Of a stretch of 64,000 nt of DNA, positions 8,178-16,809 are shown in pieces. Position 1 is the stretch's first letter. Every line of letters begins with the position of its first letter. The DNA lies in NCBI GenBank assembly GCA_047345645.1, contig JBLEFH010000010.1; one strand, 5' to 3'. The DNA is from JBLEFH01 sp047345645. GTDB lineage: Bacteria; Pseudomonadota; Alphaproteobacteria; Rhodobacterales; Rhodobacteraceae. Under the pieces are notes generated by a model. That model saw nothing but the letters and a program-made list of their open reading frames with translations, had not been told where the DNA came from and made no database searches. Position numbers and translations under genes: made by a program.

Positions 8178-8611
8178 GCCCGCCCCTGAATCCGCATGTC
8201 ACCCTCATCACCCTCGGCGTTGGCGATTTGAAAGCCGCGACCGCATTCTATGAAAAGCTGGGGTTCACGCCCCATGCGGAGAGCCAGCCTGGCGTCACCT
8301 TCATCCAGCTTCAGGGCCTCGCCCTTGGCCTCTTTCCGCTTGAAGAGCTTGCGAAGGATCAGGGCCGCCCGGACGCGCCGCTTGGCACCGGCGCGATCAC
8401 CCTCGCCCGGAATTTGCCGAGCGAGGCGGAGGTCGATGCGGCCTATCAGGACGCGCTGGATGCAGGGGCGCGCGCCCTCAAAGCCCCAGAAAAGGTCTTT
8501 TGGGGCGGCTATTCTGGCTATTTTGCGGACCCGGACGGGCATGTCTGGGAACTGGCGCATAACCCCTTCTGGCCGCTCAACGCCGACGGCACCCTCACCC
8601 TGCCCGGCTGA
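8174..8611 (+). CDS. VOC family (glyoxalase/bleomycin-resistance fold) protein
   Basis: A 145-residue protein with one pair of beta-alpha-beta-beta-beta modules. It contains HVTLITLGVGDLKAATAFY near the N-terminus and DPDGHVWELAHNPFWPL near the C-terminus; the last motif supplies the usual metal-binding glutamate. It overlaps recF by 4 nt. VOC proteins include glyoxalases, dioxygenases and antibiotic-binding proteins, so the substrate is unknown. It is not the classical GloA, which is found at 48.5 kb. Confidence 0.85.
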   Translation: MSPPLNPHVTLITLGVGDLKAATAFYEKLGFTPHAESQPGVTFIQLQGLALGLFPLEELAKDQGRPDAPLGTGAITLARNLPSEAEVDAAYQDALDAGARALKAPEKVFWGGYSGYFADPDGHVWELAHNPFWPLNADGTLTLPG

Positions 8612-8708
8612 CTGTCATGCCCGCGTCACGAAACTGTGGCGCTATCGTTGCGGTTTATCGGCAAGTTAACGGCGCAAAACGCTGTTCATTTTTGAGAAAG
8701 GAAAACGG

Positions 8709-9959
8709 ATGCGTGGGATTTGGTCTTTGGGGCTCAGCGCCCTGTTGATGGCGTCGGCCAGCATGGGCATGGCGCAGGAAAGCGAGACGGCGGAGGCGGC
8801 AACGAGCGCGGGTCTCGCGGCGGGCTACGGCCCCCGCCCCGAATTTCTGATCGGGCTGATGGAGGACAGCGAACTAAAAGAGACGCTGCAATCCTGCCTC
8901 GGCCAGACGCCGCAAAAGAGCGATTTTTCCATCGGCCATCGCGGCGCGCCGCTGATGATCCCGGAGCATACCGTCGAGGGCAACCGCGCGGCGGCGTCCA
9001 TGGGGGCGGGCATTCTCGAATGTGACGTGACCTTTACCGCCGATCAGGAACTCGTCTGCCGCCATGCGCAGAACGATTTGCACACGACGACGAATATCCT
9101 CGTCACGGATCTCGCGGAGAAATGCACCACCCCCTTCACCCCGGCCGAGGGCGAGACCGAGGCGAGCGCCGAGTGCCGCACCTCGGACATCACGCTCGCG
9201 GAATTTCGCAGCCTGACGCCGAAGATGGATGCCGCCAACGCGCAGGCGACCACGGCGGAAGAATATCAGAACGGCACCGCCAACTGGCGCACCGATCTTT
9301 ATTCGGCGGGCACCACCCAGATGACCCATGCGGAGTCGATCCGGCTCTTTCAGGAGCTTGGCGCGAAATTCACGCCCGAGTTGAAAGCGCCGAGCGTGGA
9401 GATGCCGTTTGACGGGTTCACGCAAGAGGATTACGCGCAGAAGCTGATCGACGAATATAAAGCGGCGGGTATCCCGGCGAGCGATGTGTTCCCGCAGAGC
9501 TTTAACCTTGATGATGTCCTCTATTGGATCGAAGCCGAGCCGGAATTTGGCCAGCAGGCGGTCTATCTCATTGACGACAGCTCGATTGAGGGTCTCGACG
9601 GGATGGACCCGGAGACATGGGGCTTCACCCCGGCGGAGCTGAAGGAACAGGGCGTCAACTATGTCGCACCGGCGATCCCCTTCCTCGTGACGCTGGATGA
9701 AACCGGCCAGATCGTCCCCTCCACCCTCGCCCAGCAACTGGCCGAGGCGGATATCGAGATCATCGCCTGGACGCTGGAGCGCTCCGGCGATCTCACCGAT
9801 GGCGGCGGCTGGTATTACAACTCCGTCACCGATGCGATCGACAATGCGGGCGATTACTACGAAGTGCTGGACGTTCTGGCGCAGGATGTGGGCGCCGCGG
9901 GCGTCTTCTCCGACTGGCCGGCGACGACGACCTTCTATGCCAACTGCATGGGGCTTTAA
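8709..9959 (+). CDS. Secreted glycerophosphodiester phosphodiesterase family protein
   Basis: A 416-residue exported protein with a Sec-type signal peptide (MRGIWSLGLSALLMASASMGMAQ, cleavage probably after AQ). It carries a GP-PDE domain. The catalytic start is IGHRGAPLMIPEHTVEGN near 77-95, with His and Arg followed by GILECDVTFTADQELVCRH supplying the acidic metal ligands. It probably hydrolyses glycerophosphodiesters in the periplasm to glycerol-3-phosphate and an alcohol. It is longer than cytoplasmic GP-PDEs (about 250 residues), consistent with the GlpQ-like periplasmic group. A strong terminator follows, so the transcript ends before gyrB. Confidence 0.9.
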   Translation: MRGIWSLGLSALLMASASMGMAQESETAEAATSAGLAAGYGPRPEFLIGLMEDSELKETLQSCLGQTPQKSDFSIGHRGAPLMIPEHTVEGNRAAASMGAGILECDVTFTADQELVCRHAQNDLHTTTNILVTDLAEKCTTPFTPAEGETEASAECRTSDITLAEFRSLTPKMDAANAQATTAEEYQNGTANWRTDLYSAGTTQMTHAESIRLFQELGAKFTPELKAPSVEMPFDGFTQEDYAQKLIDEYKAAGIPASDVFPQSFNLDDVLYWIEAEPEFGQQAVYLIDDSSIEGLDGMDPETWGFTPAELKEQGVNYVAPAIPFLVTLDETGQIVPSTLAQQLAEADIEIIAWTLERSGDLTDGGGWYYNSVTDAIDNAGDYYEVLDVLAQDVGAAGVFSDWPATTTFYANCMGL

Positions 9960-9980
9960 TCCTTAATAAAAACCCAACAG

Positions 9981-10006
9981 AAAGGGGCCGTCGCGGCCCC
10001 TTTTTT
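9981..10006 (+). terminator. Intrinsic terminator after the secreted GP-PDE gene
   Basis: A 10-bp stem (AAAGGGGCCG / CGGCCCCTTT, loop TCG) runs into a six-T tract, 21 bp after the stop codon. It separates this unit from gyrB. Confidence 0.9.
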
Positions 10007-10030
10007 AAGCGCTTTTCTGCCGCCCTGCCC

Positions 10031-10059
10031 GTGACATTCCCGGCCCGTAAGGATACAGT
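10031..10059 (+). promoter_or_regulatory. Candidate gyrB promoter
   Basis: GTGACA at 10031-10036 and TACAGT at 10054-10059 have 17-bp spacing. They lie between the upstream terminator and the gyrB ATG at 10090. The -35 element has one mismatch to TTGACA in an otherwise GC-rich context. Confidence 0.45.
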
Positions 10060-10089
10060 CTCGCGAAGGCAAAAAAGGGATGATAACAG

Positions 10090-12504
10090 ATGGCAGAACC
10101 CGCCGCCGCCAGTAATGAGTATGGCGCAGAATCTATTAAGGTTCTCAAAGGCTTGGAGGCCGTTCGCAAGCGCCCCGGCATGTATATCGGGGACACGGAT
10201 GACGGCTCTGGCCTGCACCACATGGTCTATGAGGTTGTCGATAACGGGATCGACGAGGCGCTGGCCGGACATGCCGATGAGGTGAAAGTCACGCTCCATG
10301 CCGATGGGTCGGTTTCTGTGAGCGACAATGGCCGCGGCATCCCGACCGATCTGCACAAGGAAGAGGGCGTCTCCGCCGCCGAGGTCATCATGACCCAGCT
10401 TCATGCGGGCGGGAAGTTTGACCAGAACAGCTATAAGGTGTCGGGCGGTCTGCATGGTGTGGGCGTGTCGGTGGTGAACGCGCTCAGTGACTGGCTGGAG
10501 CTGCGCATCTGGCGCGCGGGCAAGGAGCATGTCGCCCGGTTCGAGCGCGGCGAGACGGCGAAACATCTCGAAGTCGTGGGCGAGTCCGAGCAGACCGGGA
10601 CCGAAGTGCGGTTCCTCGCCTCTACGGATACGTTTTCCAATATCGACTATAAATTCGAGACGCTTGAGCACCGGCTGCGCGAGCTGGCCTTCCTCAACAG
10701 CGGTGTGAAAATCTCGCTGACCGATGAGCGCGGGCCGGAGCCCAAAACCGCCGAGATGATCTATGAGGGCGGCGTGCGGGAATTCGTGCGCTATCTCGAC
10801 CGCAACAAACACCCGCTGATCGAGGAACCGATCTTCGTGACCGGCGAGAAAGACGGCATCGGCGTCGAGGTCGCGATGTGGTGGAATGACAGCTATCACG
10901 AGACGGTTCTGCCCTTTACCAACAACATCCCGCAGCGCGATGGCGGCACCCATCTGGCCGGTTTCCGCGGCGCGCTGACCCGCACGATCAACGGTTATGT
11001 GGCGTCCTCGGGCCTTGCGAAAAAGGAAAAGGTGACGCTTTCCGGCGATGATGCGCGTGAGGGTCTGACCTGCGTGCTTTCGGTCAAAGTGCCGGACCCG
11101 AAATTCTCTTCCCAGACCAAGGACAAGCTGGTCTCCTCCGAGGTGCGCCCGGCGGTGGAAAGCCTGATGAACGAGAAGCTTTCTGAGTGGTTTGAGGAGC
11201 ATCCCAATCAGGCCAAAGAGGTCGTCGGCAAGATCGTTGAGGCCGCGCTCGCCCGCGAGGCGGCCCGCAAGGCGCGGGAACTTACCCGCCGCAAGACGGC
11301 GATGGATATCGCGTCCTTGCCCGGTAAGCTCGCAGATTGTCAGGAAAAAGATCCGGCGAAGTCCGAGCTGTTCCTCGTCGAGGGTGACTCTGCGGGCGGC
11401 TCCGCCAAACAAGGGCGCTCGCGGCAAAATCAGGCCGTGCTGCCGCTCAAGGGGAAGATCCTCAACGTGGAGCGCGCGCGGTTTGACCGGATGCTGTCGA
11501 GCCAGGAAATCGGCACGCTCATCACCGCGCTTGGCACGGGGATCGGGCGCGAGGAATTCAACCTCGACAAGCTGCGTTACCACAAGATCGTCATCATGAC
11601 CGACGCGGATGTCGACGGCGCGCATATCCGCACGCTGCTGCTGACCTTCTTCTTCCGCCAGATGCCGGAACTCATTGAAAACGGCCATCTCTACATCGCG
11701 CAGCCGCCGCTCTTCAAAGTCGGGCGCGGCAAGTCGGAAGTGTATCTGAAGAACGAGGCGGCGCTCGAAGATTACCTGATCGGTCAAGGGCTTGAGGGCG
11801 CAACGCTTCGCCTTGGCGATGGCACGGTCTTGGCCGGGGCGGATCTGCGCCGGGTGCTGGACGATGCCCGCGCCGCCCGCGCCGCGATCCACAGCTTCCC
11901 GACCCATTATCCGCGGTTCCTGCTGGAACAGGCGGCAATTGCGGGCGCCTTTCGCCCCGGTGCGATTGACGGAAATCCGCAGCAGGTCGCCGATGCGGTC
12001 GCCGCGCGACTCGATCTCATTGCGCCGGAATATGAACGCGGCTGGCAGGGCCGCCCGACGCAGGATGCCGGTCTGACATTTGGTCGCACCCTGCGCGGCG
12101 TGGAGGAAAATCGCTCCATCGACGGCAATGCGATGCGCTCGATTGACGCCAAGCGTCTCGGGCAAATGTCCGACGCACTGGTGGAGATTTACAGCCAGCC
12201 CGCCGCCCTTGTCCGCCGGGATCGCGAGACCCCGATCTACGGGCCACAGGAGCTGCTCGCCGCCGTGATGGATGAGGGGCAGAAGGGCCTTTCACTCCAA
12301 CGCTACAAGGGTCTTGGCGAGATGAATGCCGACCAGCTTTGGGAAACGACTCTCGACCCCGAAGCGCGGTCCCTTCTCAAAGTCAAAGTCGGCCATATCG
12401 ACGAAGCGGACGAGATTTTCACCAAACTGATGGGTGATGTTGTGGAGCCGCGACGGGAATTTATCCAAGAAAATGCGCTCAATGTCGAAAACTTAGATTT
12501 TTAA
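10090..12504 (+). CDS. gyrB: DNA gyrase subunit B
   Basis: ATPase and TOPRIM subunit of gyrase, which introduces negative supercoils. The 804-residue protein begins with a short leader and then SIKVLKGLEAVRKRPGMYIG. The GHKL ATP site contains YEVVDNGIDEALAG and SDNGRGIPTDLHKEEG. The TOPRIM motifs are FLVEGDSAGGSAKQGR and MTDADVDGAHIRTLLLTFFF. The C-terminal tail includes QRYKGLGEMNADQLWETT. It has its own candidate promoter and is not coupled to its neighbours. Confidence 0.98.
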   Translation: MAEPAAASNEYGAESIKVLKGLEAVRKRPGMYIGDTDDGSGLHHMVYEVVDNGIDEALAGHADEVKVTLHADGSVSVSDNGRGIPTDLHKEEGVSAAEVIMTQLHAGGKFDQNSYKVSGGLHGVGVSVVNALSDWLELRIWRAGKEHVARFERGETAKHLEVVGESEQTGTEVRFLASTDTFSNIDYKFETLEHRLRELAFLNSGVKISLTDERGPEPKTAEMIYEGGVREFVRYLDRNKHPLIEEPIFVTGEKDGIGVEVAMWWNDSYHETVLPFTNNIPQRDGGTHLAGFRGALTRTINGYVASSGLAKKEKVTLSGDDAREGLTCVLSVKVPDPKFSSQTKDKLVSSEVRPAVESLMNEKLSEWFEEHPNQAKEVVGKIVEAALAREAARKARELTRRKTAMDIASLPGKLADCQEKDPAKSELFLVEGDSAGGSAKQGRSRQNQAVLPLKGKILNVERARFDRMLSSQEIGTLITALGTGIGREEFNLDKLRYHKIVIMTDADVDGAHIRTLLLTFFFRQMPELIENGHLYIAQPPLFKVGRGKSEVYLKNEAALEDYLIGQGLEGATLRLGDGTVLAGADLRRVLDDARAARAAIHSFPTHYPRFLLEQAAIAGAFRPGAIDGNPQQVADAVAARLDLIAPEYERGWQGRPTQDAGLTFGRTLRGVEENRSIDGNAMRSIDAKRLGQMSDALVEIYSQPAALVRRDRETPIYGPQELLAAVMDEGQKGLSLQRYKGLGEMNADQLWETTLDPEARSLLKVKVGHIDEADEIFTKLMGDVVEPRREFIQENALNVENLDF

Positions 12505-12586
12505 TTGATGCGGATCACACACAGGGCTATCCGATCAGCGTAGGTTAACCTTTCCGTGCAAGATGGCCGGAAAGTTGTGAGGTGAT

Positions 12587-14323
12587 ATGGCAAAAGCTGG
12601 ACGTGGTAAGGCCGAGTTGCGCGAAGCGCGGGCGGAAGGTTCGCGGCTTCTCTGGATTGTCGGGCTGTTCAGCATGTTCGTGAACCTGCTGATGCTGACA
12701 GGTCCGATCTTCATGCTTCAGGTCTATGACCGCGTGCTGGGGAGCCGCTCCGAAGAGACGCTGGTCAGCCTCGCGGTGCTGGTCGCGATGCTCTATTTTC
12801 TCATGGGGATCCTCGACTATGCGCGCGGCCGCGTCGCCGCGCGGGTCGGGGCGCGCTTCCAGTCGAAGCTCGACTCGCGGGTGTTCAACGCCCAGCTCGA
12901 CATGGCCGCCCGGCCCGGCTCCGGAGGCAAGGCCACGGGCCTGCGCGATCTTGAAGCGGTGCAGAAACTGCTCGCCTCCCCCGCCCTGCTCGCGATGTTC
13001 GACATTCCGTGGACGCCGATTTATCTGGCCGCGATTTTCCTCTTCCATCAGTGGCTTGGCATCATGGCTCTGGTCGGCGGCGCGATCCTCGTGGTTATCG
13101 CGCTCTCCAACCAGCAACGTACCCGCAAACCGCTGGAGGAAGCCAATGGGCTGACCCTCACTGCCGAGCGCTTCGCCGACAAGATCCGCAATGAAACCGA
13201 GACGATCAACGGCCTCGGGATGCGCTCCTCCGCCCTCAATCGCTGGCAGAAAATGCGCGAGTCGGGCCTCGAAAAGCAGATCCTCGCGAGCGATTATTCC
13301 GGCACATTTACCACCGGCTCCAAGACCTTCCGCCTGTTCCTGCAATCGGCGATGCTGGCGCTCGGTGCCTATCTGGTGCTGCAAGGCGACATGACGGCGG
13401 GCGCGATGATTGCGGCCTCCATCCTGATGGGCCGCGCCCTTGCCCCGATCGAGCAGACCATCGGCCAATGGCCGGTCGTCCAGCGCGCGATGCAGGGCTG
13501 GCGCGACCTCTCGACCCTGCTCGACGACGTACCCACGGGCCGCGAGCCGACCCGCCTGCCGGACCCCAAAGCCGTGATCGAGGCGAAAAACCTGACCATC
13601 GTGCCGCCCGGCACCCGCACCCCGACCCTGCGCGGCATTTCCTTCCGCATGGAGCCGGGGCAGGCCATGGGCGTGATCGGCCCGTCGGGCGCCGGCAAAT
13701 CCACCCTCGCCCGCGCAGTGATCGGCGTCTGGCCACCCGCGACCGGAAAGGTGCGGATTGACGGGATCGCGCTGGAGCAGTTCGGCCCCGATGTTCTGGG
13801 CCGTTATGTCGGGTATCTGCCACAGGATGTGGTGCTGTTTGACGGCACGGTGGCGGAGAATATCGCGCGTCTCGACGAGACGCCGGACTCCGAAGCCGTG
13901 GTCAAAGCCGCCCGCGCCGCCAATGTGCATGACATGGTTCTGAAACTGCCCAAGGGCTACGACACGCAGCTCAGCACGGCGCTCAGTATGCTGTCCGGCG
14001 GGCAAAAACAGCGCATCGGCCTTGCCCGCGCGCTTTATGGCGACCCGATCCTGCTTGTGCTGGACGAGCCGAATTCGAACCTCGACAATGACGGCTCCAT
14101 CGCGCTCAACGAAGCGGTGCGCAAGATGAAAGCCACCGGCGGCGCGGTGATCATCATCGCCCACCGTCCGGCCGCGATTGGCGAATGTGACCAGATCATG
14201 ATTATCGAGAACGGGCTGCAACGTGCTTACGGCCCGCGCGACGAGGTGCTGAAGGAGCAACTCAAGAATTTCGACCAGCTTAAGGGTCATCTCAACGAAA
14301 AACCGAAGGCGACTGTGCAATGA
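12587..14323 (+). CDS. Type I secretion system permease/ATPase (PrtD/AprD type)
   Basis: ABC exporter subunit of 578 residues with the membrane domain N-terminal and the nucleotide-binding domain C-terminal. Hydrophobic segments occur at about 22-45, 60-80, 140-185 and 255-290. Walker A is GPSGAGKSTLAR near 365-376, the signature is LSGGQKQRIGLARAL and Walker B is ILLVLDEPNSNLD. The length, the FMLQVYDRVLGSRSEETL opening and the absence of an N-terminal peptidase domain match PrtD-like exporters of RTX proteases and lipases. It overlaps the adaptor gene by 4 nt. No secreted RTX substrate and no TolC-like outer membrane gene is adjacent. Confidence 0.92.
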   Translation: MAKAGRGKAELREARAEGSRLLWIVGLFSMFVNLLMLTGPIFMLQVYDRVLGSRSEETLVSLAVLVAMLYFLMGILDYARGRVAARVGARFQSKLDSRVFNAQLDMAARPGSGGKATGLRDLEAVQKLLASPALLAMFDIPWTPIYLAAIFLFHQWLGIMALVGGAILVVIALSNQQRTRKPLEEANGLTLTAERFADKIRNETETINGLGMRSSALNRWQKMRESGLEKQILASDYSGTFTTGSKTFRLFLQSAMLALGAYLVLQGDMTAGAMIAASILMGRALAPIEQTIGQWPVVQRAMQGWRDLSTLLDDVPTGREPTRLPDPKAVIEAKNLTIVPPGTRTPTLRGISFRMEPGQAMGVIGPSGAGKSTLARAVIGVWPPATGKVRIDGIALEQFGPDVLGRYVGYLPQDVVLFDGTVAENIARLDETPDSEAVVKAARAANVHDMVLKLPKGYDTQLSTALSMLSGGQKQRIGLARALYGDPILLVLDEPNSNLDNDGSIALNEAVRKMKATGGAVIIIAHRPAAIGECDQIMIIENGLQRAYGPRDEVLKEQLKNFDQLKGHLNEKPKATVQ

Positions 14324-15606
14324 AGTGGAGCGCAAGACCGCAACTCATCACCGGCTTTATCGCCCTCGCCGTCCTCGTCATCGGCATCGGGGGATGGTCT
14401 GTCATGACCCATCTTTCGGGGGCCGTGATCGCGTCAGGTCAGGTGGTCGTTGAGGATAACCGGCAGGTCGTGCAACACGCCGAAGGCGGCATCGTCGGCG
14501 AAATTCTCGTCCGCGACGGGGACCTTGTGAACGCGGGCGATATGCTGATCAAGCTGGACGCGACACTGCTGCGCTCGGAACTCGACTCGGTGGAAGGCCA
14601 GCTTTTCGAACTCGTCGCCCGCCGCGACCGTCTCGCCGCCGAGCGGGACGAAGCCGATGAGATCACCTTTTCCGACCTTCTGGACGAGGCCAATGCGGAC
14701 GATGCCGCGCAGCTCAAGGAGAGCCAGATCGCCCTGTTTGAAGCCCGCCGCGAGTCGCTGAGAAACCAGCGGGAACAGTTGGTTGAGCGGAAGGGTCAGC
14801 TTGCCACGCAGATTGCGGGCAGCGAGGCGCAGCTCAACGCGATCACCGAGCAGCTTGGCTTTATCCGCGAGGAACTCGAAGATCAGGAATCGCTCTTCGA
14901 CCGCGGGCTGACGCAGCAAAGCCGCGTCCTCTCGCTCCAGCGCGAACGCGCCGGATTGCAGGGCCAGATCGGCGAGTTGACCTCCTCCATCGCCGGGATC
15001 AACGGCCAGATCACCGAGCTCGACATCGAAATCCTGCGCCTCGGCACGCAGCGCCGCGAGGAAGCAATCACCGAACTGCGCAACCAGCAGGGGCAGGAGA
15101 TCGACCTCAGCGAGCGCCGCCTGTCGCTGCGCGAGCGTCTCGCCCGCCTCGACATCCGCGCGCCCTCGTCGGGCCTCGTTTACGGCATGGAAGTCCACGC
15201 GGAAAACGCGGTCATTCAGGCCGCCGAGCCGCTGATGTATATCGTGCCCTCGGAAAGCCCGCTGATCGTGGAGAGCCGCGTCGAGTCGATCCATATCGAC
15301 CAGGTGCATATCGGCCAGCCCGCCAGCATGCGCTTCTCGGCCTTCGACCAGCGCACCACCCCGGAGATTTTCGGCGCCGTGGTGAATGTCTCGGCGGACG
15401 TGTTTACCGATGAGCGGACGGGAGAGAGCTTCTACACCGCCAAAATTCTGCCCAATGATGGCGAGCTCGACAAGCTGGAAGGGCTGACGCTGGTGCCGGG
15501 GATGCCGGTCGAAAGCTTCATCCGCACCAATGAGCGCACGCCGCTTTCCTATCTCGTCAAACCGATGGCGGATTACTTCGCCAAAGCCTTCAGGGAGCCG
15601 ACATGA
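14320..15606 (+). CDS. Type I secretion membrane fusion protein (HlyD/PrtE type)
   Basis: Periplasmic adaptor linking the inner membrane ABC exporter to an outer membrane channel. The 428-residue protein has one N-terminal membrane anchor (about 10-32), a split lipoyl domain (GQVVVEDNRQVVQHAEGGIV ... RAPSSGLVYG) and a long coiled-coil hairpin at about 90-270 rich in Leu, Glu and Gln. It overlaps the ATPase gene by 4 nt upstream and the RidA gene by 4 nt downstream. It is longer than RND adaptors and matches the HlyD/PrtE group. Confidence 0.92.
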   Translation: MKWSARPQLITGFIALAVLVIGIGGWSVMTHLSGAVIASGQVVVEDNRQVVQHAEGGIVGEILVRDGDLVNAGDMLIKLDATLLRSELDSVEGQLFELVARRDRLAAERDEADEITFSDLLDEANADDAAQLKESQIALFEARRESLRNQREQLVERKGQLATQIAGSEAQLNAITEQLGFIREELEDQESLFDRGLTQQSRVLSLQRERAGLQGQIGELTSSIAGINGQITELDIEILRLGTQRREEAITELRNQQGQEIDLSERRLSLRERLARLDIRAPSSGLVYGMEVHAENAVIQAAEPLMYIVPSESPLIVESRVESIHIDQVHIGQPASMRFSAFDQRTTPEIFGAVVNVSADVFTDERTGESFYTAKILPNDGELDKLEGLTLVPGMPVESFIRTNERTPLSYLVKPMADYFAKAFREPT

Positions 15607-16064
15607 GCGTTGAAGAAAACCTGTCCGAAAAGGGCCTGACCCTGCCCGCCGCACCTGCGCCGGCCGCCAATTACGTGCCTTATGTGATCTCGGACGGGCA
15701 TCTTTATGTCTCGGGCCAGATTTCGCAGGATGCGGACGGTAATCTCATCACCGGACGGCTTGGCGAGACGATGAGCATCGAGGACGGCCAAGCGGCGGCA
15801 GAGCGCTGCGCGCTGGCGCTGATCGCGCAGGCCAAGGCGGCTTGCGAGGGCGATCTGTCGAAAATCGCGCAGGTCGTGCGGCTTGGCGGCTTCGTCAATT
15901 GCACACCGGAGTTCACCGATCAGCCCAAGGTGATCAACGGCGCGTCCGATCTAATGGTCGCCGCCTTCGGCGATGCGGGCCGCCACGCCCGCGCGGCGGT
16001 CGGCGCGCCGAGCCTGCCGATGGGCGTCGCCGTCGAAATCGACGCGATCTTCCGCCTTGCCTGA
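15603..16064 (+). CDS. RidA/YjgF family protein
   Basis: A 153-residue member of the Rid family, which hydrolyses reactive enamine/imine intermediates released by PLP enzymes in the RidA subgroup. Visible family segments are YVISDGHLYVSGQIS near 24-38 and the C-terminal ARAAVGAPSLPMGVAVEIDA, which holds the conserved Arg and Glu of the trimer-interface pocket. It overlaps the secretion adaptor by 4 nt, but that proximity need not mean a functional link. Subgroup and substrate are uncertain. Confidence 0.88.
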   Translation: MSVEENLSEKGLTLPAAPAPAANYVPYVISDGHLYVSGQISQDADGNLITGRLGETMSIEDGQAAAERCALALIAQAKAACEGDLSKIAQVVRLGGFVNCTPEFTDQPKVINGASDLMVAAFGDAGRHARAAVGAPSLPMGVAVEIDAIFRLA

Positions 16065-16809
16065 CCTGCCGCAGGCGTTTTTCGCCCGCCCGCTCGCGCA
16101 TCGCGGGCTGCATGATCGTGCGCAAGGGCGGATCGAGAACAGCCCGGCGGCGTTTGCGGCCGCGATTGACGCCGGCTATGGCATCGAGCTCGACCTGCAA
16201 CTGAGCGCCGATGGCGAAGCTATGGTCTTTCACGACGATGAGTTGGGGCGGCTGACGGCGGAAACCGGGCGTGTGCGGGATCGCAATGCGGACGCGCTAA
16301 CACAGATCCGGCTCAAGGACAGCGAGGACACGATCCCGACGCTGGAGGCCGTTCTGGCGCAGGTGGCCGGACAAGTGCCGCTTTTGATCGAGATCAAGGA
16401 TCAGGATGGTGCACTTGGCGAGATGGTCGGGCCGCTGGAGGCCCGCGTTGCGGCGCTCCTCAAAACCTATGACGGGCCGGTCGCGGTGATGTCTTTCAAC
16501 CCGCACAGCATCGCCGCGATGGCGGAGGCCGCGCCGGAGATCCCGCGCGGGCTGGTGACCTGCGGTTTTCATCCCGGCAATTGGCGCGGCGTGCCGGAGG
16601 CGCGGCTGGAGGCGCTGCGCGAAATCCCGGATTTTGACCGGGTCGGCGCGAGTTTTATCTCTCACGATCACAAGGACTTGGACCGCCCGCGCGTGGCGGA
16701 GATCGCCAAGACGCATCCGGTGCTCTGCTGGACCATCCGCAGCGCCGCGGAAGAGGAACGCGCGCGGCGGATCGTCTCCAACATCACCTTTGAGGGCTAT
16801 CGGCCATAG
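16057..16809 (+). CDS. Cytoplasmic glycerophosphodiester phosphodiesterase (UgpQ-like)
   Basis: A 250-residue GP-PDE without a signal peptide. The catalytic start is LAHRGLHDRAQGRIENSPAA, then GIELDLQLSADGEAMVFHDD supplies the metal-binding Glu and Asp and the general-acid His. LLIEIKDQDG and the C-terminal VLCWTIRSAAEEE complete the barrel. The start is set at TTG 16057, overlapping RidA by 8 nt; a CTG at 16066 is the only close alternative, and upstream codons in this frame shadow RidA. The 3' end overlaps the converging RND gene by 13 nt. It is a second GP-PDE alongside the exported one at 8.7 kb. Confidence 0.85.
   Translation: MPDLPQAFFARPLAHRGLHDRAQGRIENSPAAFAAAIDAGYGIELDLQLSADGEAMVFHDDELGRLTAETGRVRDRNADALTQIRLKDSEDTIPTLEAVLAQVAGQVPLLIEIKDQDGALGEMVGPLEARVAALLKTYDGPVAVMSFNPHSIAAMAEAAPEIPRGLVTCGFHPGNWRGVPEARLEALREIPDFDRVGASFISHDHKDLDRPRVAEIAKTHPVLCWTIRSAAEEERARRIVSNITFEGYRP

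Noticed and set aside
9826..12165. 779-codon reverse open frame across gyrB
   Set aside because: Antisense to gyrB, which is unambiguous; product is compositionally biased.
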